This document shows, in pieces, positions 12,873 to 22,402 of a stretch of 64,000 bases of DNA (positions within the stretch are counted from its first letter, which is position 1; every line of letters begins with the position of its first letter). The DNA is taken from contig CABHPB010000109.1 in NCBI GenBank assembly GCA_902168115.1, positions 33,635-97,634 of the forward strand, in the 5' to 3' direction. The notes under the pieces were generated by a model that saw only the letters and a program-made list of their open reading frames with translations, was not told where the DNA came from and made no database searches. This stretch comes from an uncultured Methylopila sp. (GTDB lineage: Bacteria > Pseudomonadota > Alphaproteobacteria > Rhizobiales > Methylopilaceae). A program made the translations under genes and the position numbers.

Positions 12873-15800
12873 TTATTCCGCCGCCCGCAGATGGCTGGTC
12901 GAAGCCGGCAGCTGCGGAAGCACGTCCTCCGGCTCGTCCTTCTCGCCCACGAAGCGCCCGAACATCCACACGAACAGGCGGCGTAGGTCGTCGAGGAGGG
13001 TGAAGGCGGCCGGAACGAAGACGAGGCTGAGAACGGTCGAGGCGATCAGGCCGCCGATCACCGCGATCGCCATCGGCGCGCGGAACGAGCCGCCCTCGCC
13101 GAGCGCCATCGCGGAGGGCACCATGCCCGCGGTCATGGCGACGGTGGTCATCACGATCGGCTGGGCGCGCTTGCGGCCGGCCTCGATGAGCGCCGTGGTC
13201 CGGTCGACGCCGCGCGCGATCTCCTCGATCGCGAAGTCGACCAGCAGGATGGCGTTCTTGGTCACGATGCCCATCAGCATCAGGAAGCCGATGACCACCG
13301 GCATCGAGATGGACTCGTTCGTGAGCAGCAGCGCGACCAGCGCGCCGCCGATCGACAGCGGCAGCGACAGCAGGATGGTGACGGGCTGGGCGACGTCCGC
13401 GAACAGCAGCACCAGCACGGCGAAGACCAGCAGCACGCCCGCCGCCATCGCGACGGCGAAGCCCTGGAACACCTCGTTCATGATCTCGACGTCGCCGAAT
13501 TCCTTGAGCGTGACGCCCGCCGGCAGGTTCTTGGCCGCGGGCAGCGACTTCACCGCCTCGAGCGCCGCTCCGAGCGGATAGCCGGGCGCGAGGTCGCCCT
13601 CGATCGCGACGCGGCGGTCGCGGTCATAGCGCTCGAGCGCAGTCGGGCCCTGGCCGAAGTCGACAGAGGCGACAGCCGTCAGCGGCACGCTGCCGCCGGC
13701 GGCCCGGCGCACGCGCAGGTTCTCGAAGGTCGCCATGTCGGCGCGCGCTGCAAGGTCGAGCTGGACGCGGATGTCGACCTGCCGGTCGCCGGCCGAGAAC
13801 TTGGCGAGGTTCTGCGCGACGTCGCCGATGGTCGCGATCCGGACCGTCTCGGCGATGTCGGCGACGGACACGCCGAGCTCGGCCGCCTCGTCGAGCTTCG
13901 GGACGATGCGAATTTCCGGCCGGTCGATCGCGGCCGTGGAGATGACGTTGAGCAGTCCGGGCACGTTCTCGCGCACCGCCTTCTCGAGCTTCACCGCCGT
14001 CTGTTCGACGGCCGCGCCGTCCGCGCCGGAGACGATCATGGCGAATTCGCGCTGGCCGCCCTCGTTGCCGAAATTGGTGCGCAGGTCGGGGATCTTGGCG
14101 AGTTCCTGGCGCACCGCCGCCTCGAACTGCTTCTGGCTGAGGCTGCGCTCGCTCTTGGGCTTGAGATTGACGATGAGGACGCCTTTGCGCACCTCGGACG
14201 CCGCGACCTGGAACCCGCCCTGCATGTCGGAGCCGATGGTGGCGTAGACCGACTGGACCTCCGGCCGGTCCTTCAGGATGCGCGTGATGCGCTGCGCGAC
14301 GGCGTCGCCCTGGTCGAGGCGGGAGCCCGGCGGCAGCTCGATCTTGAGGATCGACCGCGAGGTGTCGCTCTCGGGCAGGAAGCCCGAGGGCAGATAGCCG
14401 GACAGCACGATCGAGCCCGCGAACAGCGCGAAGCCCGCGAACACCGTCACGAAACGCCAGCGCACGCACCATGCCAGCGCGCGCGTGTAGGCCCGCATGA
14501 CGAAGCCGTCGCGCTCCTCCTGCGCGCCATGGTCGCGCAGGAAGTACGCGGCGAAGAGCGGCGTGATCAGCCGCGCGACCAGCAGCGAGAACGCGACCGC
14601 GATCGCGACGGTGATGCCGAACTGCTTGAAATACTGGCCGGCGATGCCGCCCATGAAGGAGACCGGCATGAAGACCGCGATGATCGTCGCGGTGGTCGCG
14701 ACCACCGCGAGGCCGATCTCGTCCGCCGCCTCGATCGAGGCGCGGTAGGGCGACTTCCCCATCCGCATGTGGCGGACGATGTTCTCGATCTCGACGATCG
14801 CATCGTCGACCAGGATGCCGGTGACGAGGGTGATCGCGAGCAGGCTGACCGCGTTCAGCGAGAAGCCGAGCGCCTGCATCGCCCAGAAGGTCGGCAGGAT
14901 CGACAGCGGGATCGCGAGCGCGGTGATCAGCGTCGCGCGAAAATCGCGCAGGAACAGGAACACGACGAAGACGGCGAGCGCCGCGCCCTCGAGCAGCGTG
15001 TGCATCGCCGACTTGTAGTCGCCCTCGGTGAACTTCACCGTGGTGTCGATCTTGGTGATCGTCACATCCGGACGGGCGGCCTCGAGCTCCTTGAGCTTCT
15101 CGTCGGCGGCCCTGGAGACGACGACGTCCGAATAGCCCTTGGCGCGATAGACGCCAAAGGCGACGATCGGCTTGCCGTCGAGCTTGGCCGCGATGCGCGG
15201 CTCGGCCGAGCCGTCGCGCACCGAGCCGAGCTCGGACAGCGGCGCCTGCCGCCCGCCCGGCAGCACGATGCGCGACTGGGCGAGCTGTTCCACGCTGAGC
15301 GCGCCGGCGAGCGTGCGGATCGACTGTTCCTGCGTGCCCACCTCGCCGCGGCCGCCCGCGAGATCGACATTGGTGGCGCGCAGCTGCCGGTTGACCTCGG
15401 CGGCGGTGATCCCGAGCGCCTGCAGCCGCGCCGGATCGAGCGAGACGCGGATTTCACGGTCGACGCCGCCCTCGCGCTTGACCTGAGCGACGCCTCGAAC
15501 CGCCTGCAGCTGGCGGATCACCCGGTCGTCGATGAACCAGGACAGCTCCTCCGGCGTCATCGACGGCGCCGAGGCGGCGTAGGTCGAGATCGCCATGCCC
15601 TCGATGTCGATGCGCTGGATCAGCGGCTCCTCGATCGACTGCGGCAGCTGGGTGCGGATCTTGGTCACCGCGTCGCGGACGTCGTTCACGGCGCGGTCGA
15701 CCGACGTCTCAAGCTGGAACTCGACCGTCGTCACCGACACGCCGTCGCCGACGTTGGAGGTGATGTGCTTGACGCCCGAGATGCCGGCGACCGAGGTCTC

Positions 15801-16007
15801 GATGCGCTTGGTCACCTGCATCTCGAGCTCGGAAGGCGCGGCGCCGGCCTGCCTGATCGTGACCGAGACCAGCGGCAGGTCGATGTTCGGCATGCGCGTC
15901 ACCGGCAGCGTCATGAAGGACGCGAAGCCGATGGCGGCCAGCACCACGAACAGGACGAGCGAGGGGATCGGCTTGCGGATCGCCCAGGCCGAGACGTTGA
16001 GCGCCAT
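12873..16007 (-). CDS. RND efflux pump permease (AcrB/HAE1 family)
   Basis: Inner-membrane proton/drug antiporter of 1044 residues, the usual size. The first transmembrane helix (residues 10-30) is followed by the porter domain. The central membrane block includes LLAITLVTGILVDDAIVEIEN, the family motif with the proton-relay aspartates, and the second half repeats this as MLMGIVTKNAILLVDFAIEE. It shares one base with the adaptor stop (TGATG). No outer-membrane channel gene is linked, so it probably uses a TolC-type protein coded elsewhere. Substrate unknown. Confidence 0.95.
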   Translation of the reverse strand: MALNVSAWAIRKPIPSLVLFVVLAAIGFASFMTLPVTRMPNIDLPLVSVTIRQAGAAPSELEMQVTKRIETSVAGISGVKHITSNVGDGVSVTTVEFQLETSVDRAVNDVRDAVTKIRTQLPQSIEEPLIQRIDIEGMAISTYAASAPSMTPEELSWFIDDRVIRQLQAVRGVAQVKREGGVDREIRVSLDPARLQALGITAAEVNRQLRATNVDLAGGRGEVGTQEQSIRTLAGALSVEQLAQSRIVLPGGRQAPLSELGSVRDGSAEPRIAAKLDGKPIVAFGVYRAKGYSDVVVSRAADEKLKELEAARPDVTITKIDTTVKFTEGDYKSAMHTLLEGAALAVFVVFLFLRDFRATLITALAIPLSILPTFWAMQALGFSLNAVSLLAITLVTGILVDDAIVEIENIVRHMRMGKSPYRASIEAADEIGLAVVATTATIIAVFMPVSFMGGIAGQYFKQFGITVAIAVAFSLLVARLITPLFAAYFLRDHGAQEERDGFVMRAYTRALAWCVRWRFVTVFAGFALFAGSIVLSGYLPSGFLPESDTSRSILKIELPPGSRLDQGDAVAQRITRILKDRPEVQSVYATIGSDMQGGFQVAASEVRKGVLIVNLKPKSERSLSQKQFEAAVRQELAKIPDLRTNFGNEGGQREFAMIVSGADGAAVEQTAVKLEKAVRENVPGLLNVISTAAIDRPEIRIVPKLDEAAELGVSVADIAETVRIATIGDVAQNLAKFSAGDRQVDIRVQLDLAARADMATFENLRVRRAAGGSVPLTAVASVDFGQGPTALERYDRDRRVAIEGDLAPGYPLGAALEAVKSLPAAKNLPAGVTLKEFGDVEIMNEVFQGFAVAMAAGVLLVFAVLVLLFADVAQPVTILLSLPLSIGGALVALLLTNESISMPVVIGFLMLMGIVTKNAILLVDFAIEEIARGVDRTTALIEAGRKRAQPIVMTTVAMTAGMVPSAMALGEGGSFRAPMAIAVIGGLIASTVLSLVFVPAAFTLLDDLRRLFVWMFGRFVGEKDEPEDVLPQLPASTSHLRAAE

Positions 16008-17338
16008 CAGTTCGACCCCGCTTCGCCGGAGACCGTGCGGGCGCTCTCCGCCTCCGCCTGCGCGGTCGGGATCTTCACCGCGCTGATGCGGTCGCCGTCG
16101 CGCAGGAACCCGCCGGCGCGCGCGACCACCTCTTCCCCGCCCTTCAGTCCGTCCAGGATCTCCACGCCGACGTCGTCGGAGAGGCCCGTCTTCACCGGTC
16201 GGTCGATCACACGCCCGCCCTCGACGACCTGTACGCGCGAACCCGCGGCGCCATAGAGCAGCGCCGACTGCGGGACGACGACGCCGTCGCGGCGCGCGGT
16301 CTCGATCCGGCCGCGCGCGAACAGGCCGGGCCTCAGGCCCTTGTCGGCCGGCAGCGCGATCTTGACCCGGCCGAGGCGGCTGTCGCGGTCGACGGTCGGC
16401 TCGACGAGGCGGACCGTCCCTTCGACGGGATCCTCGAAGCCGGCGACCTCGACGGCGGCCTTCTGGCCGACCGAGACGGCGTGAAGGCGGGTCTCCGTCG
16501 CCTCGGCCTCGAGCTCGATCGCGCCGTCGCGTACGATCTTGAACAGCGGCTCGCCGGCCATGCCGACGATCTGCCCGACCTGCGCCGTGCGTCGCGCGAC
16601 GACGCCGGCCGCCGGCGCCTTCACCTCGGTGCGGGCGAGGCGAAGATCGATCTCCCGGCGCTGCGCTTCGGCGAGCCGCTGCTCGGATTCGGCGACCTTC
16701 AGGTTCTGCTTCTGGGCCTCCACACGCGCGGCGGCGATCCGCGAGGCCGACTGGCGCGCGATCAGCGTCTCCTCGGTGGCGTTGCCGGTCTTCTTGAGCG
16801 CGACCGCGCGCGCAAGCGATGCGTCCGCCTCGACGACGTTCGCCTCGACCTCGGCGATCGCGGCCTTCACCTGCGCGACCGCGGCGTCCGCGCGCGCGAC
16901 CTGCGAGGCGTTCTGCAGCGCCTGCGTCTCCAGCATGTCGCGGTCGAGGCGCGCCAGCGTCTGGCCCTTCTCGACGTGGTCGCCGACCTCAACGAGGTAG
17001 CCTTCGAGCCTCAGGCCGTCGATCTGCGCGCCGACGAGGATCTCGTCGCGCGCGACCAGCGTGCCGGTGGTGACGAGCGTCTCGGCGATCTCGCGGCGGA
17101 TCGCCTGCGCGACGGTGATGGTCGGCAGTTTCGGCTCCGGCGCGGCCGTCGGCGTGGCCGCATGCGATGCGGCCTCCGCGCGGCCGGCCTGCAGGGCGGC
17201 GACCTTCGATCCGATCTCGGCCCGGAAGACATAGGCCGCGCCGCCGAGGGCGAGCAGCGCGACGACGGCATATGGCCAGCGCCGCCGCTTCTTCATCGAT
17301 TTGGCGACCGCGGCCGGCGTCTGTCCGCGCGGGCTCAT
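16007..17338 (-). CDS. RND efflux periplasmic adaptor (membrane fusion protein)
   Basis: 443-residue membrane fusion protein with one N-terminal membrane anchor (residues about 19-40, WPYAVVALLALGGAAYVF). The lipoyl/barrel-sandwich half motifs (GTLVARDEILVGAQIDG and APAAGVVARRTAQVGQIVG) flank a long alpha-helical hairpin rich in Ala, Glu and Gln. It overlaps the TetR stop by 4 nt (ATGA) and the permease start by 1 nt, so regulator, adaptor and pump form one coupled operon. Confidence 0.94.
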   Translation of the reverse strand: MSPRGQTPAAVAKSMKKRRRWPYAVVALLALGGAAYVFRAEIGSKVAALQAGRAEAASHAATPTAAPEPKLPTITVAQAIRREIAETLVTTGTLVARDEILVGAQIDGLRLEGYLVEVGDHVEKGQTLARLDRDMLETQALQNASQVARADAAVAQVKAAIAEVEANVVEADASLARAVALKKTGNATEETLIARQSASRIAAARVEAQKQNLKVAESEQRLAEAQRREIDLRLARTEVKAPAAGVVARRTAQVGQIVGMAGEPLFKIVRDGAIELEAEATETRLHAVSVGQKAAVEVAGFEDPVEGTVRLVEPTVDRDSRLGRVKIALPADKGLRPGLFARGRIETARRDGVVVPQSALLYGAAGSRVQVVEGGRVIDRPVKTGLSDDVGVEILDGLKGGEEVVARAGGFLRDGDRISAVKIPTAQAEAESARTVSGEAGSN

Positions 17339-17964
17339 CGGGCGGCCTCCGCGGCGGGCGCGAGGAAGCGGCGCACCGAGCGCTCGTACATCGGCATCAG
17401 GCCCTCGAGCTCGGCGTCGGGCTCCATCAGCAGCCGCATCAGCACGCCGTCGGTCGCGGCCATCAGGAACCGCACCGCCTCGCGCGCGTCGAGCGAGGCG
17501 TCGATCTGGCCCTTCGCCATGCCGCGCTCGACGACCCGCACGATGATGTCGCCCACGACCTCGTCGCAGCTCGTCATGATCTCGCGGACGGCCGGATTGC
17601 GGATGGCCTCCGCGAACAGCTCGGGGAACAGCGGAAGGCTCTCCGGCTTGAGGTTGCCGACGAGAAACTGCCTGGCGCTTTCGATCAGGGCGTCGACGAC
17701 GTCCTCTGCCTCCAGCAGCGGCGCGAGTTGGGCCGGGATGTCGGCCCGATCGCGCTCGACGATCGCCTCGATGATCGCTTCCTTGGACGGGAAATAGCGA
17801 TAGAGCGCGCCAGGGCTCATGCCCGCTTCTGCGCAGACCGCCTGCATGCCGGTCGCGTGGAAGCCGCCGCGCGCGAAGGCGCGGATCGCGGCGTCGAGGA
17901 TGCGCCGGCGCTGGTCTTCCTGGCGCTTTTCTCGGGGGGCGCGATCGTCGGCAAGCGCATCCAT
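17335..17964 (-). CDS. TetR family repressor of the efflux operon
   Basis: 209 residues from the ATG at 17964. The N-terminal helix-turn-helix (RRRILDAAIRAFARGGFHAT, then SPGALYRYFPSKEAII) is classical TetR. The C-terminal half is the ligand pocket. The frame stays open to 18189, and an ATG at 18006 exists. I prefer 17964 because the longer starts would run through the strong operator palindrome at 17979-18010 and give a low-complexity extension. Neither start has a strong ribosome binding site. As first gene of the operon it is probably autoregulated and relieved by a pump substrate. Confidence 0.88.
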   Translation of the reverse strand: MDALADDRAPREKRQEDQRRRILDAAIRAFARGGFHATGMQAVCAEAGMSPGALYRYFPSKEAIIEAIVERDRADIPAQLAPLLEAEDVVDALIESARQFLVGNLKPESLPLFPELFAEAIRNPAVREIMTSCDEVVGDIIVRVVERGMAKGQIDASLDAREAVRFLMAATDGVLMRLLMEPDAELEGLMPMYERSVRRFLAPAAEAAR

Positions 17965-17978
17965 GAAGGCGTTCTCGA

Positions 17979-18010
17979 TAAAATGAGAGCGAACGTTCGT
18001 TCGCATTTTA
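17979..18010. promoter_or_regulatory. Operator palindrome for the TetR repressor
   Basis: A 32-bp dyad centred between 17994 and 17995, with arms TAAAATG and CATTTTA and core GCGAACGTTCG. Only 2 of 16 base pairs mismatch. It lies 15 bp upstream of the tetR start, the expected place for autoregulation. Confidence 0.85.
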
Positions 18011-18314
18011 TGTCGGAACGGAGATCGCGGCGCAAGGAGATTCGTCGGAGGGCTGACGGACCCGCGAGCGTCGATGGCCGACGGCGCGCCTTCAGCGGAG
18101 GGCGGGGCGCGTCGGACGCTGCAGCGGTCAATGTGACGCAACTGTTTGAGATTGATATAAAAATGATCTCCGCGCCCGCGCGCGGGCATGCCCTGCGGGA
18201 AGCCAGGCGCAAGCCTGACAATTTCCTGGCCTGCGCGTCTTGCGCGGCGGGGGGCGCTATGGCAGTTTCCGCGCGCTTTCAGGACCCCGCCCGACGCGGG
18301 CCGTTCCTGCGCTT

Positions 18315-18389
<75 letters not shown>

Positions 18390-18714
18390 GTTTTCCAGCA
18401 TCGATACGCTTCGTCATCCAAGCGGAAGATCCGGGAGGTATCCTCGGACAGTCCGGCCTTGCCTTCAACCTTGGCGAGCAGGAACGTCTGCGACCTTCGG
18501 CCTTGCAAGTAGCGATTTGGCCTTACGTCGCTTCTTGACGGTCTTGGCCTGATCTCTGAAATGCGCCGCCTTGGCTCGCGCCGCCCTCGACCGGACTTGC
18601 TAGGCCATCACGTTAAGGTTTTTGCAATCAGACGATAAATATCAGTATTTCTACTGACGCGTACAAAGATCTCCCGGGGCATCGTCGCCTTTAATTAAAA
18701 ACAGGGGGATAGTT
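18390..18714. other. 325-bp spacer after tRNA-Thr
   Basis: Lower GC than its surroundings, especially 18600-18710 (runs such as ATAAATATCAGTATT). I see no gene. It must contain the promoter of the secreted protein gene at 18715. I looked for a repeat of the tRNA 3' end that would mark an integration site and did not find one nearby. Confidence 0.5.
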
Positions 18715-19524
18715 ATGCGCATCTTCTTCTCGCTCGGTTCGGTCCTGACTGCTGTCTCGCTGGCGTCGATGTCCGTCGCCGCCGTGGCGGATGACGCTCC
18801 CGTCAACCGTGGGGCGAAGCCGAACGGGCCCGTGCAGTCCGCCGGCGTCGAACCGCAGGTTGCGGCGCCGCTGCCGAACCCGATGGAACTGATCTACGTC
18901 CCGGTCACCCCTTGCCGCGCCTTCGGCGGGCAGGCGCTCGCCGTGAACCAGATCAAGCCCTTCTTCATCTCGGGCGTCATCGACATGAGACCGCAGGGCG
19001 GTCCGGCCGCCGGCTGCGGCGTCCCGGCCACCGCGTCGGCTGTCACGATCAACCTGTCGGCGGGCGTGTCCACGGCCGGCGGCTATCTGACGTCTTACGC
19101 GACCGGTACGCCGCGTCCCAACATGGCCTCGCTGAACTACAAGACCAATCCGGCCACGTCCGGCAGCGTCGTCGCGCTCGGGACCGACGGAACGATCTCC
19201 GTGTTCGCCTCAGGCGCGACCCGCGTAAGCGGCGACATCACCGGATACTTCCTGCCCCAGATCCAAGTCTACATGAACTCTAACGGCAGCGCATATGCGG
19301 CGACGACGCGCATCATCTCCACGGAGAAGCTCGGCACTGGCTCTTACCGGATCGTGACCGACAGAAATCTCCAGTTGTGCTCGATCCATGTCAACATCGA
19401 CGGCGGATATTATTATGGAAGCGGGTATCCGTCAGGAACTTCGATCTATGTCCAGACTTGGGGCATAAGCAGCGGCACCGCGACCGCGATCGATCTGTAC
19501 CACAACGTCTCCGCGAAGTGCTGA
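18715..19524 (+). CDS. Secreted protein with a 'TPCR...GCGVPATA...GTDGTISV...TGYF' repeat-like domain
   Basis: 269 residues, exported (signal peptide ends near VAAVADD, residue 24). Residues about 60-185 match a pattern I know from many secreted actinobacterial, planctomycete and acidobacterial proteins: a PVTPCR start, GCGVPATASAVTINL, GGYLTSYATG, SLNYKT, VVALGTDGTISVFAS and a final DITGYFLP. This is probably a small beta-structured module involved in surface attachment or carbohydrate contact; the role is not established. The remaining 85 residues, ending in Cys, are not recognised. The ribosome binding site AGGGGGA is strong. No operon partner; it converges on the glycosidase gene. Such a domain is unusual for alphaproteobacteria and may be acquired. 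Confidence 0.75.
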   Translation: MRIFFSLGSVLTAVSLASMSVAAVADDAPVNRGAKPNGPVQSAGVEPQVAAPLPNPMELIYVPVTPCRAFGGQALAVNQIKPFFISGVIDMRPQGGPAAGCGVPATASAVTINLSAGVSTAGGYLTSYATGTPRPNMASLNYKTNPATSGSVVALGTDGTISVFASGATRVSGDITGYFLPQIQVYMNSNGSAYAATTRIISTEKLGTGSYRIVTDRNLQLCSIHVNIDGGYYYGSGYPSGTSIYVQTWGISSGTATAIDLYHNVSAKC

Positions 19525-19550
19525 CCGGCGATTGATCGCTCCTCTCCGTG

Positions 19551-19581
19551 GGCGCCGCTCTTTCTTGGAGCGAGCGGCGCC
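19551..19581. terminator. Stem-loop between two convergent genes
   Basis: A perfect 10-bp stem (19551-19560 with 19572-19581, GGCGCCGCTC) with an 11-nt loop lies 27 nt after one stop and 26 nt before the other. No T-run follows on either strand, so termination activity is uncertain. Confidence 0.45.
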
Positions 19582-19606
19582 TATGGTCTCCGGGCGGCGT
19601 CCGCGT

Positions 19607-22234
19607 TCAGCATAGCTTCCCGATCTCCAACGCCGCCAGCGTGGCGGGGCCGCCCGTCGCCGAGAACTCGAGCGTGGTCCGGCCTCCTGCGACGGTCACC
19701 GGAAAACGCCTCTCAAGCCCCTTGAGGGGGCCGCCCGCGAGACGTGCGACGTCGAGCGGCGGCAAGGCCGCGACCCCGTCCGCCTTGACGGTCAGGAGCA
19801 CGCCTTGCGCGTCGGTCGCGAAGGTGTGGAGCGTCACCATCCTGCAGCCGTCGGGCAGGGGGATCGCGTAGGCGAAGCGCTCGCCCTGGCGCCAATGCTC
19901 GTAGAGTTCGGGCTCGGCCGCCTCGACGGCGCGTCGGCTCCTGTCGTGCGGAACGCCCTCGCCATTGATCGCGAGCCCGTCGACCGTTCCGCCGATGGCG
20001 AAGCGGTCCGAGCCGAACCTGCGACCGCCCACGACGCGCGAGGCGAGATCTCCGACGTCGATGCGCAGCCCGTCGTCCGGGGCAGGGCCCGTCCATACGG
20101 CGCGGTCGCTGACCTTGGTCCCGTCGACCTGCGCCGTGGCCTCCGCCGCGTTGTCCCCGGGGGAGAGCGCGACGTCGGCCCAGCGGCAGACGCGGTCGAC
20201 GCAGGGCGCCTCGCCGACCAGTCTTCCGTTCATCGACAGCGTCGCCTTGCCGGCGTTGCTGTAGGCCGTCACGTCCATCGTCAGATAAGCGCGCTGCGCG
20301 TGGCGCTTGCCCGTGAGGTGGATCATGGGCTCGGGGTTCCACTGCGCCTTGTAGTAGTAGAAGGCGTCCTTGCGGGACTTCCGGTCCGCGGTGACCAGCC
20401 CCTTGGTGTTGAGCCCGGTCGAGTCGCCCTCGACGCGCTCCTCGCTGGCGAAATCGAACATCGCCCAGATCCAGCTTCCGAACACGAAGCGGCGGTCGCG
20501 GATCGGCGGCCAGCTGCGCTCGTGAAGGAGGCTCTCGTACTCCTCGGGCTGCGGCCGGCCGGCGAAGTTCGGATAAGCCATGGAGGCGTCGTCGGAATGC
20601 TGGCCGGGCGCGCCGCCAGCGCCGTATTCGGAAACGGCGATCGGCAGACCGGGATGCTTCGCATGGAGCCGGTCGAGCTCGGCGCCGAGGTCTTCGCCGA
20701 TCGTCGCCGCCTTGCCGTAGTACCAGCCGAAATAGCGATTGTAACCGACGAGGTCGGCGGTCCCGGCGAGCGTCTCTTCGGACGTCGTGGTCAGGTCCTC
20801 GCAGCAGTCGGCGAAGATCGTCGGCCGGGACGGATCCTCCTCCTTCGCGATCTTCTGGAGGCGCTTCAGCAGCGGCCGCTGGACGGGCGGCTCGCCGGTC
20901 GGCCCCGGCCGCTTGTCAGAGTCGATCTCGTTCCCGAGCGACCACATCATGACGGACGGGTGGTTGTAGTTCTGCCGGATCAGTTCCCGAAGCTGCCGCT
21001 CCGCGTTCGTCCAGAGAGCCTCGGAGCCTTCTCCCCCGCTGAGCGCCGGGCGGTTGACGTAAGGGAGCTCCGCCCAGACCGTCATGCCGGCGCGGTCCGC
21101 CTGGTCCGACCATTCGTCGGCGTGCTGGTAATGCGCCTGCCGGACAGCGTTGGCGCCGATCTCGACGAAGAAGGCCATGTCCTGCGCATGGTCCTCGGGC
21201 GAAAGCGCCCAGCCCTTGTCCGGCCGGTCCTGATGGCGCGACGCGCCGTGGAGCTTGAGCGGGCGGCCGTTGAGGAAGAAGCCGTCGTCGGGGTCGATGC
21301 GGAAGGTGCGGACGCCGAGCGGCTGGACGACGCTGTCGATGACGCGGCCGGCTTCGACGACGTCGACCGTGACGGCGTAGAGATAGGGATCGCTGCGGCC
21401 GTCCCACAGCCGCGGCGAGGGGATCGCAAGCGTCGTTCGCGCTTCGGCGGCGCCGGGCGGCAGCGTGAGGGGTTGCGTCCCTTTGGCGACCTCGCGGCCG
21501 TCCGCGTCGCGGATCGTCGTGACCAGATCGAGACCGCGCGTCAGCGACCCCTGGTTCCGCAATCTGGCCAGCACGCCGACCTCGGCTCTCTCCTGAGACA
21601 CCTCGACTGTGCGTGCGTAGATCCCCGGTCCGCCACGATCCAGCGGATCGACGCCGGCGTCGCCGCGCGTGATCAGCGAGACTGCGCGATAGAGGCCGCC
21701 ATGGACGAAGAAGTCTCCCGAGAGAGGGATGACGTCTTCCGTGGCGCTGCCGGGCGCAGGCTTTGAATTGTCGGCCTTCACCGCGATCAGGTTCGCCGCG
21801 CCCGGTTTCCAGTTCGAGGTGACGTCGAGCCGGAACCGCGAGAAGGCGCCGGCGTGGCCCCCGACGTGGACGCCGTTGACCCAGACGTCCGCCACCGCCC
21901 CGACGGCTCCGAAGTCGAGATAGCTCCGCTCGCCCGGCGTTCTCGCAGGCGGCGCGATCAGCCGGAGACGATACCAGCCGATCCCCTGGTGCGCGTCCCG
22001 GTCGGCGGGCTGGGCGGTCCCGTATCCACCGATCCGGTTCCAGCTGTGCGGGACGGAGACCTGGTCCCAGGCGCCGTCGTCGAAGTCCGGTCGGGCGGGC
22101 GCGTCGCCCACGATCCCGAACTGGAAGCGCCAGCCGTCCCGCAGGGGCGAGACCTCGCGCGCGCTTCCCGCGACGACGGGCAGGACGCCGGCCAGAACGA
22201 GCAGACAGGCGAGACAGACGCCGACAGTCCTCAA
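19607..22234 (-). CDS. Secreted glycoside hydrolase family 2 (beta-galactosidase/beta-glucuronidase-like)
   Basis: 875 residues with a signal peptide (CLACLLVLAGVLPVVAGSA). Domain order is the family 2 sugar-binding domain (residues about 30-190, VPHSWNRIGGYG...GIGWYR), the immunoglobulin-like domain (about 200-310) and the TIM barrel (about 312-620). The acid/base glutamate is E436 in WSLGNEID and the nucleophile is E536 in AVSEYGAGG. The barrel is followed by about 250 C-terminal residues that I do not recognise. It acts in the periplasm or outside on a beta-linked sugar; which one cannot be read. No sugar transporter is adjacent, which is odd for a catabolic glycosidase. Confidence 0.88.
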   Translation of the reverse strand: MRTVGVCLACLLVLAGVLPVVAGSAREVSPLRDGWRFQFGIVGDAPARPDFDDGAWDQVSVPHSWNRIGGYGTAQPADRDAHQGIGWYRLRLIAPPARTPGERSYLDFGAVGAVADVWVNGVHVGGHAGAFSRFRLDVTSNWKPGAANLIAVKADNSKPAPGSATEDVIPLSGDFFVHGGLYRAVSLITRGDAGVDPLDRGGPGIYARTVEVSQERAEVGVLARLRNQGSLTRGLDLVTTIRDADGREVAKGTQPLTLPPGAAEARTTLAIPSPRLWDGRSDPYLYAVTVDVVEAGRVIDSVVQPLGVRTFRIDPDDGFFLNGRPLKLHGASRHQDRPDKGWALSPEDHAQDMAFFVEIGANAVRQAHYQHADEWSDQADRAGMTVWAELPYVNRPALSGGEGSEALWTNAERQLRELIRQNYNHPSVMMWSLGNEIDSDKRPGPTGEPPVQRPLLKRLQKIAKEEDPSRPTIFADCCEDLTTTSEETLAGTADLVGYNRYFGWYYGKAATIGEDLGAELDRLHAKHPGLPIAVSEYGAGGAPGQHSDDASMAYPNFAGRPQPEEYESLLHERSWPPIRDRRFVFGSWIWAMFDFASEERVEGDSTGLNTKGLVTADRKSRKDAFYYYKAQWNPEPMIHLTGKRHAQRAYLTMDVTAYSNAGKATLSMNGRLVGEAPCVDRVCRWADVALSPGDNAAEATAQVDGTKVSDRAVWTGPAPDDGLRIDVGDLASRVVGGRRFGSDRFAIGGTVDGLAINGEGVPHDRSRRAVEAAEPELYEHWRQGERFAYAIPLPDGCRMVTLHTFATDAQGVLLTVKADGVAALPPLDVARLAGGPLKGLERRFPVTVAGGRTTLEFSATGGPATLAALEIGKLC

Positions 22235-22402
22235 GGCCTTCCCGCTCCTTGTCCCGCATGGTCTGCGATGAAGACGCCAATGAACTGTAGCGACGCCGAG
22301 CCTCGTCCCTTCATCGAAAGTATTATGGGCTGTGGCGCGATTTAAGCATCACGACAGGCGGCAACTCACGGCGGGCGGAAACTGCTTTAATTTCGACGGG
22401 GC

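Noticed and set aside
14529..16256. 575-codon plus-strand frame opposite the RND permease
   Set aside because: Shadow of the permease; no domain or ribosome binding site.
17965..18189. Longer TetR N-terminus starting at 18189 or 18006
   Set aside because: It would be coded by the operator palindrome and has no domain similarity; the shorter start fits the family length.
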